DNA of 64,000 bases from Psilocybe azurescens (lineage: Eukaryota; Basidiomycota; Agaricomycetes; Agaricales; Agrocybaceae): assembly GCA_023853785.1 (NCBI GenBank), contig JAJIRX010000888.1, positions 1 to 64,000 on the forward strand. Reading direction: 5' to 3'. Both the position numbers and the translations under genes were made by a program. This document shows positions 51,901 to 63,198 of this stretch, in pieces; position 1 is the first letter of the stretch, and every line of letters starts with the position of its first letter. Below the pieces are notes generated by a model that had not been told where the DNA came from, did no database searches, and saw only the letters and a list, made by a program, of their open reading frames with translations.

Positions 51901-54037
51901 ATTTCCTTTTACATTACCTGACAGACAATTACCTCTTAGTTAATTGCGGCGCTCGTGAATCACATTGTGGCTACCGCAGATACCATAGGCGGAATATTGA
52001 TCTTCCTCCCCGGTGTCAACGAAATTAGACAGTGCGTAGAGGCAGTCAAGAGCGGTATAAGAGACAGAGATGCTGTCGTACTTCCTCTTCATGCCAACCT
52101 TTCAAATGAAGAGCAGCGTAGAGTATTCCAGGCCACCAAGAGTTGGAAAGTAATCGCAGCTACGAACGTGGCTGAGGTCAGTCTATCGCCTACTACAGCC
52201 TATTATTCACTAAAGCATCTGCTAGACATCCATTACCATCGACGATGTGATTTATGTCATTGATGCTGGAAAGGTCAAAGAAACCCAATTTGATCCGGAC
52301 ACCAACATGTCGTGCTTGGTCGAAACTTGGGTCAATCGGGCAGCAGCCAGGCAGAGAAGAGGTCGTGCTGGACGCACCCGACCTGGAGTCTGCTACAAAT
52401 TGTATACAAGAAAACACGAGATGAATATGGCTCGATTCCCAGTCCCAGAGATCCTTCGTGTTCCATTGGAAAGTATCTCTTTGTCGGTGAAGGCAGCACG
52501 GGAAGACGAGGACGTCAAAGTTGGTTTATCGCACTTCACATTGTTAATTAATGGGCTGAATGGTGCTGTGCAGTCTTTCTTGGGCAAAGCTATCGATCCC
52601 CCGGCTATTGTTGCTTTGGACAGGGCTTGGACTACTTTGGAAGAACTTGGAGCAATTGATCAAGCTGGAGGATTGACTGCACTTGGAAAATATATTGTAA
52701 GGTTATCATCGTCCGTTATTCTCTGAGTCCTGCTGATTTGATCCAATGAAAGTCGATGTTGCCTGTTGATGTAAGGCTCGCAAAGGTTAGTAATGTTCCT
52801 CCTTATCTAACTTATTATCTGTCTGACGCTCGAACAAGATGTTGATTCTTGCCACCATATTCCAATGCGTCGGACCTGTGACTACCGTTGCGGCTCTCCT
52901 ATCATCAAAGCCCTTGTTTAACAGTCCTATGGACAAACGCGAGGAAGCAGCAGCGCATGTTATCCGCTCCTTATATCACTCGTGCTTATAATCATGCCGT
53001 CTAATAGTGCCCGTTCACGCTTCTTCTGCGGAGAGAGTGATCTCTTGACGGATGTCAATGCATTCGACGAATGCATGAAGTTACGAGCTGAAGGAAAGTC
53101 ACAGAGCACTATTCGGGCCTTTTGCGAAGAGGTGGGTGTCTTTGGAACTAAGTTTTGGCAAAATTCTTACGCTATTACTAGAACTTCATATCTGCGACAG
53201 TTCTTCGAGAAATTACGACTCTCCGACAAGACTTCATTTCCTCCTTGGCCGAGATAGGCCTCATCCCTCTTGATTCCAAGCCATCGAGCCCAAGTCTCAA
53301 TAAATGCAGCGACAATCTGAACCTCGTTAAAGCTGCAATGCTAGGTGGGCTTTGGCCTCGCGTTGCCAGGGTCCAATTGCCCACAGACAAAATCAAGTAC
53401 GACAAAGTATCCGGTGGAACAGTTCAGCGTGACAATAGTGCGAAAGATTACAAGATTCTCGACCTTAAAGAAGGAAGAGTATTCCTTCATCCAGGGAGTG
53501 TACTGTTTGGAAAGTCTAACTGGAAGCCTCCGTTCTTGTTCTATTTCCATAAATATATGACGAGTAAAATCTTCCTGAGAGATGCGACCAAGGTGACTAT
53601 CTAAAATCTCTACTTTCGAAATTCTGCTGATATCGTTCAGGTGCCAATGTATGCTCTTCTACTATTCGGTGGCCCTGTTTCTGTGAATCATATTCGCGGA
53701 GGCCTTACGATTGGCAACAAAGACAGTTACATCAAGCTTGCAGCTATACCCCGTATCGGCATTCTCGTCAATCAACTTCGGTACGCCCTGAATTCCATTT
53801 TGTACCATAAACCTTTACTGAATAAACATTTGAAGGCGCCTTTTGGATGCACAGCTACAAAGATCCATCGAGGAGGGAACTATGCTGACGGTCGAGTCAG
53901 GAAATCCTATTGTTCATGCAATAATGGCTCTCCTCACTCATGACGGACGCACGGAAGATTTGGGCTCAAACACGCCGACGAACCAAGGAGCTGGATCGAA
54001 CACACCCAGCAATAGGTCGAGTCCACTCATACGGTGA
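48974..54037 (+). CDS. DExH-box RNA helicase, DHX29/DHX57-like
   Basis: ATG 48974 (MPPRRGIVKSGNAGNSSK). The N-terminal part has PLSILQERCQKLGWEKP and AKHWGATYALYRFCNG, reminiscent of the dsRBD-like and RWD/UBA regions of the DHX29/DHX57 group, which act on structured mRNAs and in translation initiation. RecA1: GETGCGKTTQ (about 51020-51090), VTQPRRISAISVAARV, DEVH (about 51410-51485, at an intron) and MSATIN. RecA2: [21 protein letters not shown] motif at an intron and QRRGRAGRTRPGVCYKLYT. HA2/OB: WTTLEELGAIDQAGGLTALG, KSQSTIRAFCEE, WPRVARV. Frame breaks at about 49765, 49945 and CCCC 50676-50679 are explained by single missing bases. The stop is 54035-54037. About 15 introns. DHX29 and DHX57 orthology cannot be separated by eye. 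Confidence 0.9.
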
Positions 54038-54230
54038 AACCTGGGTAATCTATGATGAAACGAACGGTTTAGAATTGACGGTGGGTTTGTTGAGCCATGC
54101 AGCGTTTACAAACGTTGCGCTTCCTCATTTGATGGGTAACTGGACCAACCCTTCGACAGATGATTTCCGTTCACGCCATATACAATAGTACAATTATTCG
54201 TTACTTTCAGTCACTCCGTCGTATTTTGAT

Positions 54231-54617
54231 TTAAACGCAGGGTAGTTCTGTCGCAGAGACGCCTGAGGGCGGCCTTTCTTTCCATTCTAGGACACTGTCC
54301 TCTTCTTCCACATTTCGTTGTCCGTCCCTCCAGCGGAGAATTTGCGACGTCGAGTCAGATTTCTGTCTCTCCCTTTCTTGTTCTTTCAATGCCTGATCGA
54401 CCCTTTCCAAGTCTTCAACTGTTGGGTTCGATCCTTCCGATAGTATGCTGGAGGTTAGATGTGACTGGGACATAATGACGTCCGACCGGTGTGATACATG
54501 ATGATGATGGTGATGGTGATGATGCCGATGGTGGACTGGACTCGCAGAAATGAATTGATGAATGCGCGGCTCAGGTGTCAGAGATGGGCAAAGCCACAGG
54601 ACAACCATGGCTCCCAC
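54231..54617 (-). CDS. Small hypothetical protein with polyhistidine tract
   Basis: A 128-codon frame from ATG 54617, with nine consecutive His codons (about 54505-54535). The C-terminal half is charged (EDLERVDQALKEQERERQKSD, then RWRDGQRNVEEEDSVLEWKERPP) and protein-like. An alternative start at an internal ATG (MSQSHLTSS, about 54473) would omit the His tract. It is convergent with the helicase gene, its stop 194 bases away. Function unknown. Confidence 0.45.
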   Translation of the reverse strand: MGAMVVLWLCPSLTPEPRIHQFISASPVHHRHHHHHHHHHVSHRSDVIMSQSHLTSSILSEGSNPTVEDLERVDQALKEQERERQKSDSTSQILRWRDGQRNVEEEDSVLEWKERPPSGVSATELPCV

Positions 54618-54620
54618 ACT

Positions 54621-55223
54621 CTATAGTAGCATTATAATCTTGCAGATGAGATTTTGACCGGTAAAAATTGACAAAGGTTCATGCATACCTCTAAATAATG
54701 CAGTCCAGTCGCTACCTGCGCGAAGAGCCGGATGAAGAAAGGTGGTGGGGGTCCGGTGAGTGATTCTGACATTGGAGCAAGTTGACTGCGCGTTTCTGGA
54801 GCAATTCAGCCCTCGAGCAAATTTGAGAGGTAAGACTGTCCAACTTGCAGCTTGAACTATATAGAGGATCGGTTTAAAGGTGGTCCAGCCGCAAGTACAG
54901 CAGATGGAAACCGGCGGGTTTATGTTGTCCTCTGCATGCCGATGTCTCATGAGGATTGAGTTCGTTGATTGGATGCGGCCGCACCCAAATCGTTAGCCAC
55001 TATCGAAAAAAGAGGATGTCTCTAACGAATAACCCAATTTAACAGATGAAAGAACATGTGGTGCGTTGGCATAGTATGTTACAAGTACACAGAGCTAGAT
55101 ACTCGATAAAATATAGCTTTAAATAGGGGTTGAATCTTTAAATAAATAAGAAACCATGAGATCTCTGCAAACGTCGCATCTAGCCGCATAACGATTCAAG
55201 TATAAACACGCACCTCGTCCGAT
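54621..55223. other. Intergenic region, about 600 bases
   Basis: No supported gene. It includes the promoter side of the small His-rich ORF and the 3' flank of nicotinamidase. A frame at 54621-54950 has no recognisable features. Confidence 0.45.
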
Positions 55224-55965
55224 TCAGTTAAGTGCGGGTCCAGATGGCTCAAGTAACTTCTGCAACTCTTTGACAGTCGTGAATTTAATGCCCTTCTTAT
55301 CCATTTCAGTGAAAACCAGGTCTGAGTCCTGTTTGGAGATGCTCTTGATGGCGTCCCTTGATCAACCACGTATTGTATCCATAAGCTATAGAGTCGATAG
55401 CAGTGTACTTGACGCAGTAGTCACCCGCGAGGCCTGCGAAATATATGTCGGTGACGCCCTTCTCCTCCAGGATGCCCGGGAGCTCTGTCTCCGCCTTTCC
55501 CCAGATATCGCGGAAGGCAGAGTAAGACTCGATCCTGGGGTGAGTGCCTTTGTGAACGACAGCATCGAACGTGGTCGTCTTCAGCCCGGGGACGAAGTCC
55601 GCACCGCCGGTGTAAGCTACACAATGTATCGGCCACATAGTCTGCTCACAGCCATCCGCCTCTTCCTCGTCATCCGGGTGGAAGATAGTCGCTTTCGAAA
55701 ACAGCGGTTTCTGGTGGGTGTTTGCAAACGAGATATGATTATCAGGATGGAAGTCTCTGGTGGCAATCCTGGTTTTAAAAGGTAGATCAATCAAGGTGTT
55801 GATACGGTCAATGATCTTCTCCCCTCCTGGTACGGCAAGCGATCCATAGACGAAGTCATTTTGCATATCTATAACAATGAGAGCAGGGACGAATGTAGGC
55901 TTGTCGCCTGATGGCGCATCATCATTGATTTGGATTTGAGGTGTTAAATTCTGTGGAGCACTCAT
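55224..55965 (-). CDS. PNC1: Nicotinamidase (NAD salvage)
   Basis: Converts nicotinamide to nicotinate and so feeds NAD salvage and relieves sirtuin inhibition. ATG 55965 (MSAPQNLTPQIQ). Isochorismatase-fold motifs: LIVIDMQNDFVYGSLAV with the catalytic Asp; TRDFHPDNHISFA with metal ligands; MWPIHCVAYTGGADF; the catalytic Lys in VHKGTHPRIESYSAF; and nucleophile Cys in AGLAGDYCVKYTAIDS. GGG (CCC on plus) at 55355-55357 appears to contain one extra base. With two, the conserved end continues to TFKELQ-like KFTTVKELQKLLEP and stops at TGA 55226-55224, giving a normal-length protein of about 245 residues. Single exon. Confidence 0.92.
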
Positions 55966-56186
55966 GGTTGTGGTAGTAAGGTAAGAGATGAACAACCATT
56001 ATCAGCCAGGATGAAACAACTCATTACCAGTGGACCGTCTGACATTTGTATCACGTGTTATCTATTTATAACACTTCCTGAATCCTTAAGCGCCCAGAGC
56101 TTCCGAAGACTCTAGATTGAAGCTAGATTTCATGACTGGACTAGAAAGACAAGTAATTACTGCATAATTTATAACAAAAGGACGAT

Positions 56187-56219
<33 letters not shown>
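56187..56219 (+). repeat. 33-base poly(G) run
   Basis: Thirty-three consecutive G, flanked by ACGAT and TGATGCAG. A run of this length is extremely rare in fungal nuclear DNA. It could be a true G-quadruplex-forming mononucleotide tract or a consensus artefact. Confidence 0.95.
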
Positions 56220-56220
<1 letters not shown>

Positions 56221-56420
56221 GATGCAGTGCGATGATGGTGATGCGGGTCATAATATAAGTACATTGCAAAATCGAAGCCGGTGCTGAATAGTAAACGTAT
56301 CCAGTCTAATAATTACCATGCAATACGAATCTGCGAAAAATGAGTCAGCAACGAGGCTCCGTTGGGAATGTCAAAGACCTACAGGATTAAATACGTGTAG
56401 AATACAAGTGCAAAATGCAT

Positions 56421-57800
56421 TCATAAATTAGACTCTTGTCTTGGTGTCCAATCTACGCTTGCCGATCTCCGCTTAGTAGGAACTCGCGGAGCTGCATTCA
56501 ATTTCACCCGTCTTATCGATGAGGTTCTGCCTCGATGGCGCTCCATATCTTCACCATCCGAAGCATGTGACGGGACTGAGTGAATCTCATCCTCGAATTG
56601 AGGCAAACCCTTGAGATAAGCAGGGTAATCGTTGTTTACTAAAAGTGGAGGTGTAGCAAAATAGGGTGCCCCATAAGGGGAAGTTCTCGGAATCGGAGCA
56701 GAAACTCGCTTTTGGGCTTTACGGGATATAAATGTTGGTGAGAGACAATCGTTACAGCGACCAGAATTTGGGGTGGCAGGACTAGTCGCAGGCCTAGACG
56801 GCGACATTCGGCGAGCAAATGATAGGCGAGATGGTGAAGGCGAGGCCGACTCTATCGCAGTTACGTCAGGAGCAGTCTTGTTTCGTGACAGGGTCCAACC
56901 TGCTACAATGCCGCCGCTTGCGCGTTTACCAGGTTCAGATACGGTCGTTTCTGTAATGGTGAAACAGAGTTCATATTAGTAATGCTTATCACATTTTACG
57001 AAAGGGCGCTGACCTGTGCTGGCTATTGAGGCTTGATCCACTAATTTCTCCAGTGGTTCCGGCCGATGGCCCTTGCCATGAAAGCCAAGTTTGAATTTTT
57101 GTAAACGAGAGGCAGGCTTTGGTAAGGATGCCTTTGAAGAATGGGGGGATGAGTCAGAGTCATGAGTAACATGTACAACTTCTTCCAAGCCGTCCAAGCT
57201 AGGAGGAGCTGGGGGGTGTAGGAAGCGTCGAGGTTGATGAGCGGGGACTGCCACTGGCAGAAGAGAGAACAGCCTGATTCACGAGTTGTTCAATATCGTT
57301 TGACTTTTGCTCCGGTATGGTGTTGCGCCTGATGATGGGGAGCAGGTGGCGAATCTGTGAAGTATACACGACGAGAATTTGTCTGAACATCTTCGGGGTG
57401 AGGTACTAGGATGGGCGTAAGATTGACTGGGGCAGAAGCGCGTCTGATTGGTGTGGGAGGCGGAATTGTTGCACGCCCAGCATCAATTGTAGATCGTCGA
57501 ACATGTCTGGAAGGCAATCTAGGCTTCGCCTTCTTAATTTCTGATCCTTCCGGTACTATGGTGGTTGTAACTGAGGCTGGGAGAAGCCATCCAAACCATA
57601 TCGCAAAAATGCTCTACAACATGGAAAAAAATTAGAGCAATGATCAAGGTTAATTAATGAATTGTTCTCACCACTGCCAGGCCGAGGTGACCGAGAGCTT
57701 GAGCAGAGATGAATATGAGTATGGGCGTGCGGTCGTTGTTCTTATCGAGAACTGTTAATTGCTGGTCGTTGGCGTTTTCGTGAAGAGGTTTACGAGGCAT
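56421..57800 (-). CDS. Membrane-anchored protein with long disordered tail, unknown family
   Basis: ATG 57800 opens MPRKPLHENANDQQLTVLDK, followed by a hydrophobic helix (PILIFISAQALGHLGLAV, continuing after a short intron, about 57612-57672, as SIFAIWFGWLLPASV). The remaining 350 or so residues are Ser/Pro/Arg-rich with no globular domain, e.g. RHVRRSTIDAGRATIPPPTP (about 57430-57510) and RTSSIRRVKLNAAPRVP near the C-terminus. RRXS-type motifs suggest phosphorylation. Introns fall near 56957-57015; the frame changes near 57240-57290. The stop is at 56421. Function unknown. Confidence 0.6.
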
Positions 57801-60800
57801 AGAAAAGGTGATATACACAAAGCCAGAGGAGAAATAGTTGCGAAAAGCAAGACAGAATCTGCTCATTGGACCCGAAATGGGCCGTCAGTATGAGGGCAGA
57901 AGGTCAAGGGGAGATAAGCATAGAATTATAAAGAAAAGAAAGAGAAAGGGAGAGTGGCATGTTTAAAATAACAAGTGGCCCATGAGCGCGTTAATCAATT
58001 AAAACGAAACTCAAAGATGGCCGCATAAACCAATTGTCAGCCCACTTTTCTTTATTCGCGTAAGCATTCCATGTCACCGGCTATTCCCGTCAACCTCCGA
58101 GCGAGCCCTAATAGGCCTAATCCTCGATCTCTTACCTCGTTCTACTTGCTCTTTTCCGCCGTGGCCCCTCTCTTCGATATCCTTACCCGCTAGTTATGTC
58201 TGCCCCCAACACCGACCCATCCCCACCCATAGTGGCCTTGTACTTGTACTTAGCGCAGAATTCTATCCATCGGCCTAGCACCCGGACCTTTTGCTGAAAG
58301 AGGCCCTTCTCCCGTGACATTTGTCGTCTGACTCTCCAGACCTTTGTCGAGATGATGCGGCACTCAATACATGTTTCTCGAGCCATTTGGGTTACTATTT
58401 TTATTCATGACCTACTTGTCGGCCCATCCGACATATTGTGCCAAACCTTTTCTTGTGATCCTTGTTCTGTGACATATTGGCTGAAGCAACGCTTGCTCTA
58501 TCTGTTTCTGGAGTGACAACGTGAATCATCAATTATGAAATTTGGTCCATTTCTTGGACTATCCCCAGGACGATATCTTTGGTTCAGAACATAAACCGGC
58601 CATTTATATCGTGGCCCGAGGAACAACGTCGGGACAACGGGTAGACCAAATTAAGCAGAATATGGGAACATATATACCTACTCTAGAAATGGAAGCAATC
58701 TCGGGTTGGTGACAAAACGGATAGTCGACTTGTCTGACCAGCGTCGCCCAGGAGCTTCCAGGCCAATCCAGTGTCACATCAGTGGGTGAAAGTGACTTGA
58801 CTCGAGATATGTACGTGTACGCGTCTCTGCTCAATATCATACGAATTCACGTAGTGCTCCGCCTCCGTCCCCGACGTAGCCACACATCCAATCAAAGATC
58901 TTCTATCATCGCAGATCACGAGCACACGCCAGAAATAGCGTCATTTCCGGAGAGGTTGGAACTTCCATCGGTCGACACGTACGATGCGATCCAATGACTC
59001 AAGTCCCTTGATTCGTCCCAAAGACCGACCCTACGCAAAACTTGTCATCTCAAAATCATACTCTGGCATGTGATGGAGAATTGGAGCTAATTTTTTCAAT
59101 AATTGACAAACATTGCTCCTCTTCGCCCCCGGTTGGTCGTCATTGCGACCTCGTTCCGTCGCGGAAAGCACATTGCATTGCGAAAGCTTGCAGTAGCTAC
59201 TCTCTACTGTCCGCACAATGGCTTCTTTTGAACTTGTCTTGAACTCAAGAACAAGTTTATCTCATTCTCATGGAACCTAGCACGTAAAGAAGCACACTCC
59301 ACTCCAGAATCGATAAATGTTGCCCAGACTAGCGATATTCCTTTATTCTATCGACTCCCAATGTAAACCTCTGGGGTTTCTCTTTCACACGCAACAGTCT
59401 AACGATTAACCGGAGCAGTGCACTATGACGTCCTCCATGAAGCGCCGAAGACCGATTTTAAGTCGTCAACCCATCACAGCGACCGGGCATCGGTTTTGTT
59501 GTCAGTCGTCAAGATAAAGTGTCTTGTTGTACGTACATACGGGCGGTATGCAGCGCAACCTCACCGACACGAGACAAAACCACTACGAATCGTACAAATT
59601 ACAGCTTACTTGGCACAATATTCGTCCGAAAGTGTAAATGTTGGTTTTTCAAGTTTATACTTGATAGGTAAGCTGAACTCTGAGAGCCACAAGGAAAACC
59701 GGCATAACATCTAAATTAGACGATGGGAGGTGGTTGTTGATTGCATGACTTCGGAGGATGAGTCAAAACCCTCTTATGCCTATTGTACAGATTTTCCATT
59801 CCAAACTGAGCCAATTGTCATGCCTGTCAAATGTCTGTTTAGTTCTCGCCATCCGAAGCCCGATTCCAGCACTGTTGGTAATCCACTTCTCGTGCCAATT
59901 TCAAGAACGAGTTGCGAATACTGGGACACGCTAGCACTGAAATAGTATGCTAGGCTAAATTCTCTATGTTGGTTGGTCAGTCCCATCTAACTTGTACGCA
60001 TGTAGTCTTCTTTTGTTCGATATTGTTAATTTATGCCACAACGTTTACCTCGTTCCGCTTTATTGTGCACTCTTGTTTCCCGTTTAAACCACCAGACTAC
60101 TAACACCAACTTTCTGGTCAGCGCATCAGATATGGGTAGTATGCGCGTCAATATAGGCTCCAAACCTCATCGGATTCGTCGGCTATAACCGATATAGGCT
60201 TGTTGGGGATGTGATGTAACAACTGTTTGAAAATCTGAAGCGGTCGTTTCGGAAGAAGCAACTTGAGAGGGAGGGCGAGCCCCAAGTCTCGTACGAATAA
60301 AAGCCTGGACTCCAACTCCGAACTCGGAGCAGCACAAAGGATCAACCAATTCTCACATATCCGTGATGGAGAAGTCCCGCGACGTCTTGGGTTTCTCGGC
60401 CCTGCTGGATAGTAAAAATATAGCACTGTATACCTTGGTTTTTCGGAGAGGACAGAAAGGTCAGCCCCAGTACTAGCATCAATCATTGCATTTTGTTGTG
60501 CTCTGCTCGAGGAGCACGAAGACCCTGTCAAGGACAGAACAGAGCATGCGTATAAGGTAGGATATAGAAGCCCAAACCCATATTCCGCACTCAGGGAATC
60601 AGAATGCCTTGTTTTCGCCAGTGATGGATTCAGACTCCAGAGAAATCGAGCCATCGTGGATCACAGTCTATCATGATGCTTGCACAAGGTTTCCCGTAAA
60701 TATTGGGCAAGTGGCACCGTTTGTCTGGTAGTGCTGACTCTCGAGCGAACGGGCGTGTCATTCCGAGTCGACCCGTGGCCCTAGTCCCTCGCAAGGAACC

Positions 60801-61979
60801 AGTTGGGAGGAACAGGATTTAGTCAAGCCAGATAATATAGAATCCGTCCTTTAGCTATGAACGGTGTCCGCATGATGATCAGCCTCCAGAAAGGGATAGC
60901 GACAAGCATGATGGATCCAACGTTTTGACTGAAATAAAATTGTCTCGAGATGCTTCACTGCTAGTGGCGATAGCTGAACGCCGCAACGTCATGCGCGCTC
61001 ATGCGCATCATTGATTCATAGTGGTGCCGACTGCCGATTTGTCACATTCCAGCAAACACCGTCCTAATATGGCTCATTAACTTCCATATCGGTCCTAGAT
61101 AGCTCCATCTACAATTTGATTTTAATATCGAAGTCAAATACCTTCGGATCTAGGGCCCAGCTGACCAGGCTGGATCATCAGGTATCGCCTTGATTGTAGT
61201 AAATACATCAGTCCTTACCAGATGCGCTCAAGGACCCCATGGGCGAAAATAGTCTTGGCACCCCCGGCCCCTCATGTCCAAGGTTGGATTTTGATTAGAT
61301 TATAATTCTTGAATGATATTAGAGCCCATCTGATTTGCATTCTACATGCTCATATTAACTAGAGGCTCCTATGACACATTGCTTTACGGAGGACGAGCAC
61401 CACAACGGCCGTCAAGGTCAAAAGACACCACTGAGAAGTTCTCCTGGCGTCTATAATTCGTCACTTTCCATCTAGTAAGTACATACTTTGGAGTCACACA
61501 AAAACTTCCTGTCAAACCAATTATCTTGTCTTCCTAAATATAAAAACTTGAAGTGGTGTACTTCCACATAGCTTGTCGAGCATGATTCAATATCTTGAGC
61601 AGGCGAAGCTACCAATGAGGCAAATTCGAGATGATTTGCCAATAGTCTGCATACCCCGAGATAGTAGGCAAGCCAAGTTTCAGCGTCCTAATTCCCACTA
61701 AGGTCGGCATTTATAACACCTCTGGGTCTACAGAAATATCAATGTCTATATCGTACTAATATGTATGCAGTTCTATGCAGGTGGTAATAATCCAATGGTA
61801 CGATTACGGGCGTCAAGGGAAGAAGATCCCTACAAATTAGGCCGAAATAATAAATATCAAGGGGCTCTCCACTGGGCATAATGCGTGGTATACGATCGAA
61901 GAGTCGAAGAGATGGATATCTCAGCACAGTTTTCAAATCTCGAAATGTCATCAATCATTGAAGTCCATTCAAGCTGTGA
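57801..61979. other. Gene-poor 4.2-kb stretch
   Basis: No reading frame here shows a recognisable domain, signal peptide or convincing exon structure. The longest (60148-60654 minus, 168 codons) has biased but unfamiliar composition. I see no terminal inverted repeats, LTRs, tRNA or simple-sequence arrays by eye. Old transposon remnants cannot be excluded. Confidence 0.5.
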
Positions 61980-61986
61980 TATAAAA
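61980..61986 (+). promoter_or_regulatory. TATA box of the small secreted protein gene
   Basis: TATAAAA at 61980-61986, about 55 bases upstream of the inferred start codon, a normal distance for a fungal TATA promoter with a short leader. Confidence 0.6.
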
Positions 61987-62034
61987 GAGCGGACGAGGAA
62001 GCCACTCAAATAATAATTCCAAACACATCCCTAT

Positions 62035-62415
62035 ATTGTTTAACACTTTCTTCACCTCCTTCGCCTTGGTGGCCGCCCTTGCACTTTCCTCTGCAAGCAG
62101 GCAACATCGCCGCGTATTCAAACTATGACTGCACAGGAAATAAGGGAAATACTGGCAACTGCGATAACAGCTGCCATTCGTTTTCGGGTGGACTTTCCCT
62201 CAAGGTGCGTTACCATATCATTGCTATGTTCTAATCAGTGAATCGTGCTAAATTATTATATCAAGCCTTCCGACAAGAGTGACTGTGTTCAGTATTACGC
62301 GGGTAGTGGCTGCACTGGCTCTCGCATCAATGTCTTTACCTTGAACGACCAATGCCTCAAGGTTGACACCGAAAGACCCGTCGGATCCTTCAAATGCAAG
62401 AGTAACTCGAACTAG
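62035..62415 (+). CDS. Small cysteine-rich secreted protein
   Basis: Exon 1 encodes a signal peptide (FNTFFTSFALVAALALSSAS, about 62038-62100) followed by AGNIAAYSNYDCTGNKGN with further cysteines. Intron 62204 to about 62267 (GTGCGT to ATCAAG) joins to PSDKSDCVQYYAGSGCTGSR and the end KCKSNSN with TAG 62413-62415. Mature protein about 85 residues with seven Cys. Two single-base problems hide it: the start reads ATTG where ATG is expected (62035-62038), and one base is missing near 62092-62098 between signal and mature parts. Cys-rich secreted proteins of this size are common in plant-associated and wood-decay fungi, with roles ranging from effectors to wall proteins; none can be assigned here. 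Confidence 0.65.
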
Positions 62416-63198
62416 TGTCAAGGTATATTTCTCTACTCTTATTTCCACACTACCTGGTCGACAAATGGCCGGTTGATTCGTTAATTTCAGACGTCTAAGA
62501 GCCTCACTGTGTCATGTATCTCTCTCAGAGTCGTGTCGAAATTCAATTTATTGTAGCATGCAATTCATGAAAATACAACTCGGGACATTCTAGAGTGAAA
62601 ATTTGAAAGACTGGGGATTAACGCACTGCTGTGTCATAGCTATCGAAAGACTTACCTCGTATTTTTTCAGATGTAACTATGGCCGCGTGGAGAATGAGCA
62701 TAGGGAAGACCATTTTGCAACCGATTGAAAGTTATTTAAAGCGGGTGTCAATCAGTAGACAAATCATAGTGATAAAATATCAACCTACGAGTGTCATTAT
62801 TGACAGTCTTGCGCGCCCTTAGGCAATGGGAAGATAATATGAGTTCGTACCTAGCTGGGGCCAGAAAATATATTTTGCATCAGGTTCTGGTCCGTTTCTG
62901 TCTGCACGAACTGAGAAAGGAAGCCAATTGTGGAAGATGTCTATGGAGACTTTGCGATATCGCAAGACCATAGTTTCGGTAAGTTAAAGAATTACATGAA
63001 TTGAATCACCAGCCGTACATATAATAGAATAATCAATTATCAATTATGACACACAACTGCCCTGGTGTAACTTATAACTCTACAGAAGCTACGGTCTGTC
63101 AAGCATAACGGCGTTGATATTTCGACCCTCAGCGGATGCGTGCAGAATCATTGTTCTTTAACAAGGCCATAATCCTATGAAGAACCCTATCAGCGCAT
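62416..63198. other. Intergenic region, no gene seen
   Basis: About 780 AT-rich bases without a supported gene. Confidence 0.5.

Noticed and set aside
60148..60654. 168-codon minus-strand frame as a gene
   Set aside because: No domain, no signal peptide, no intron support and unusual composition. Frames of this length occur by chance in a 4-kb non-coding stretch.
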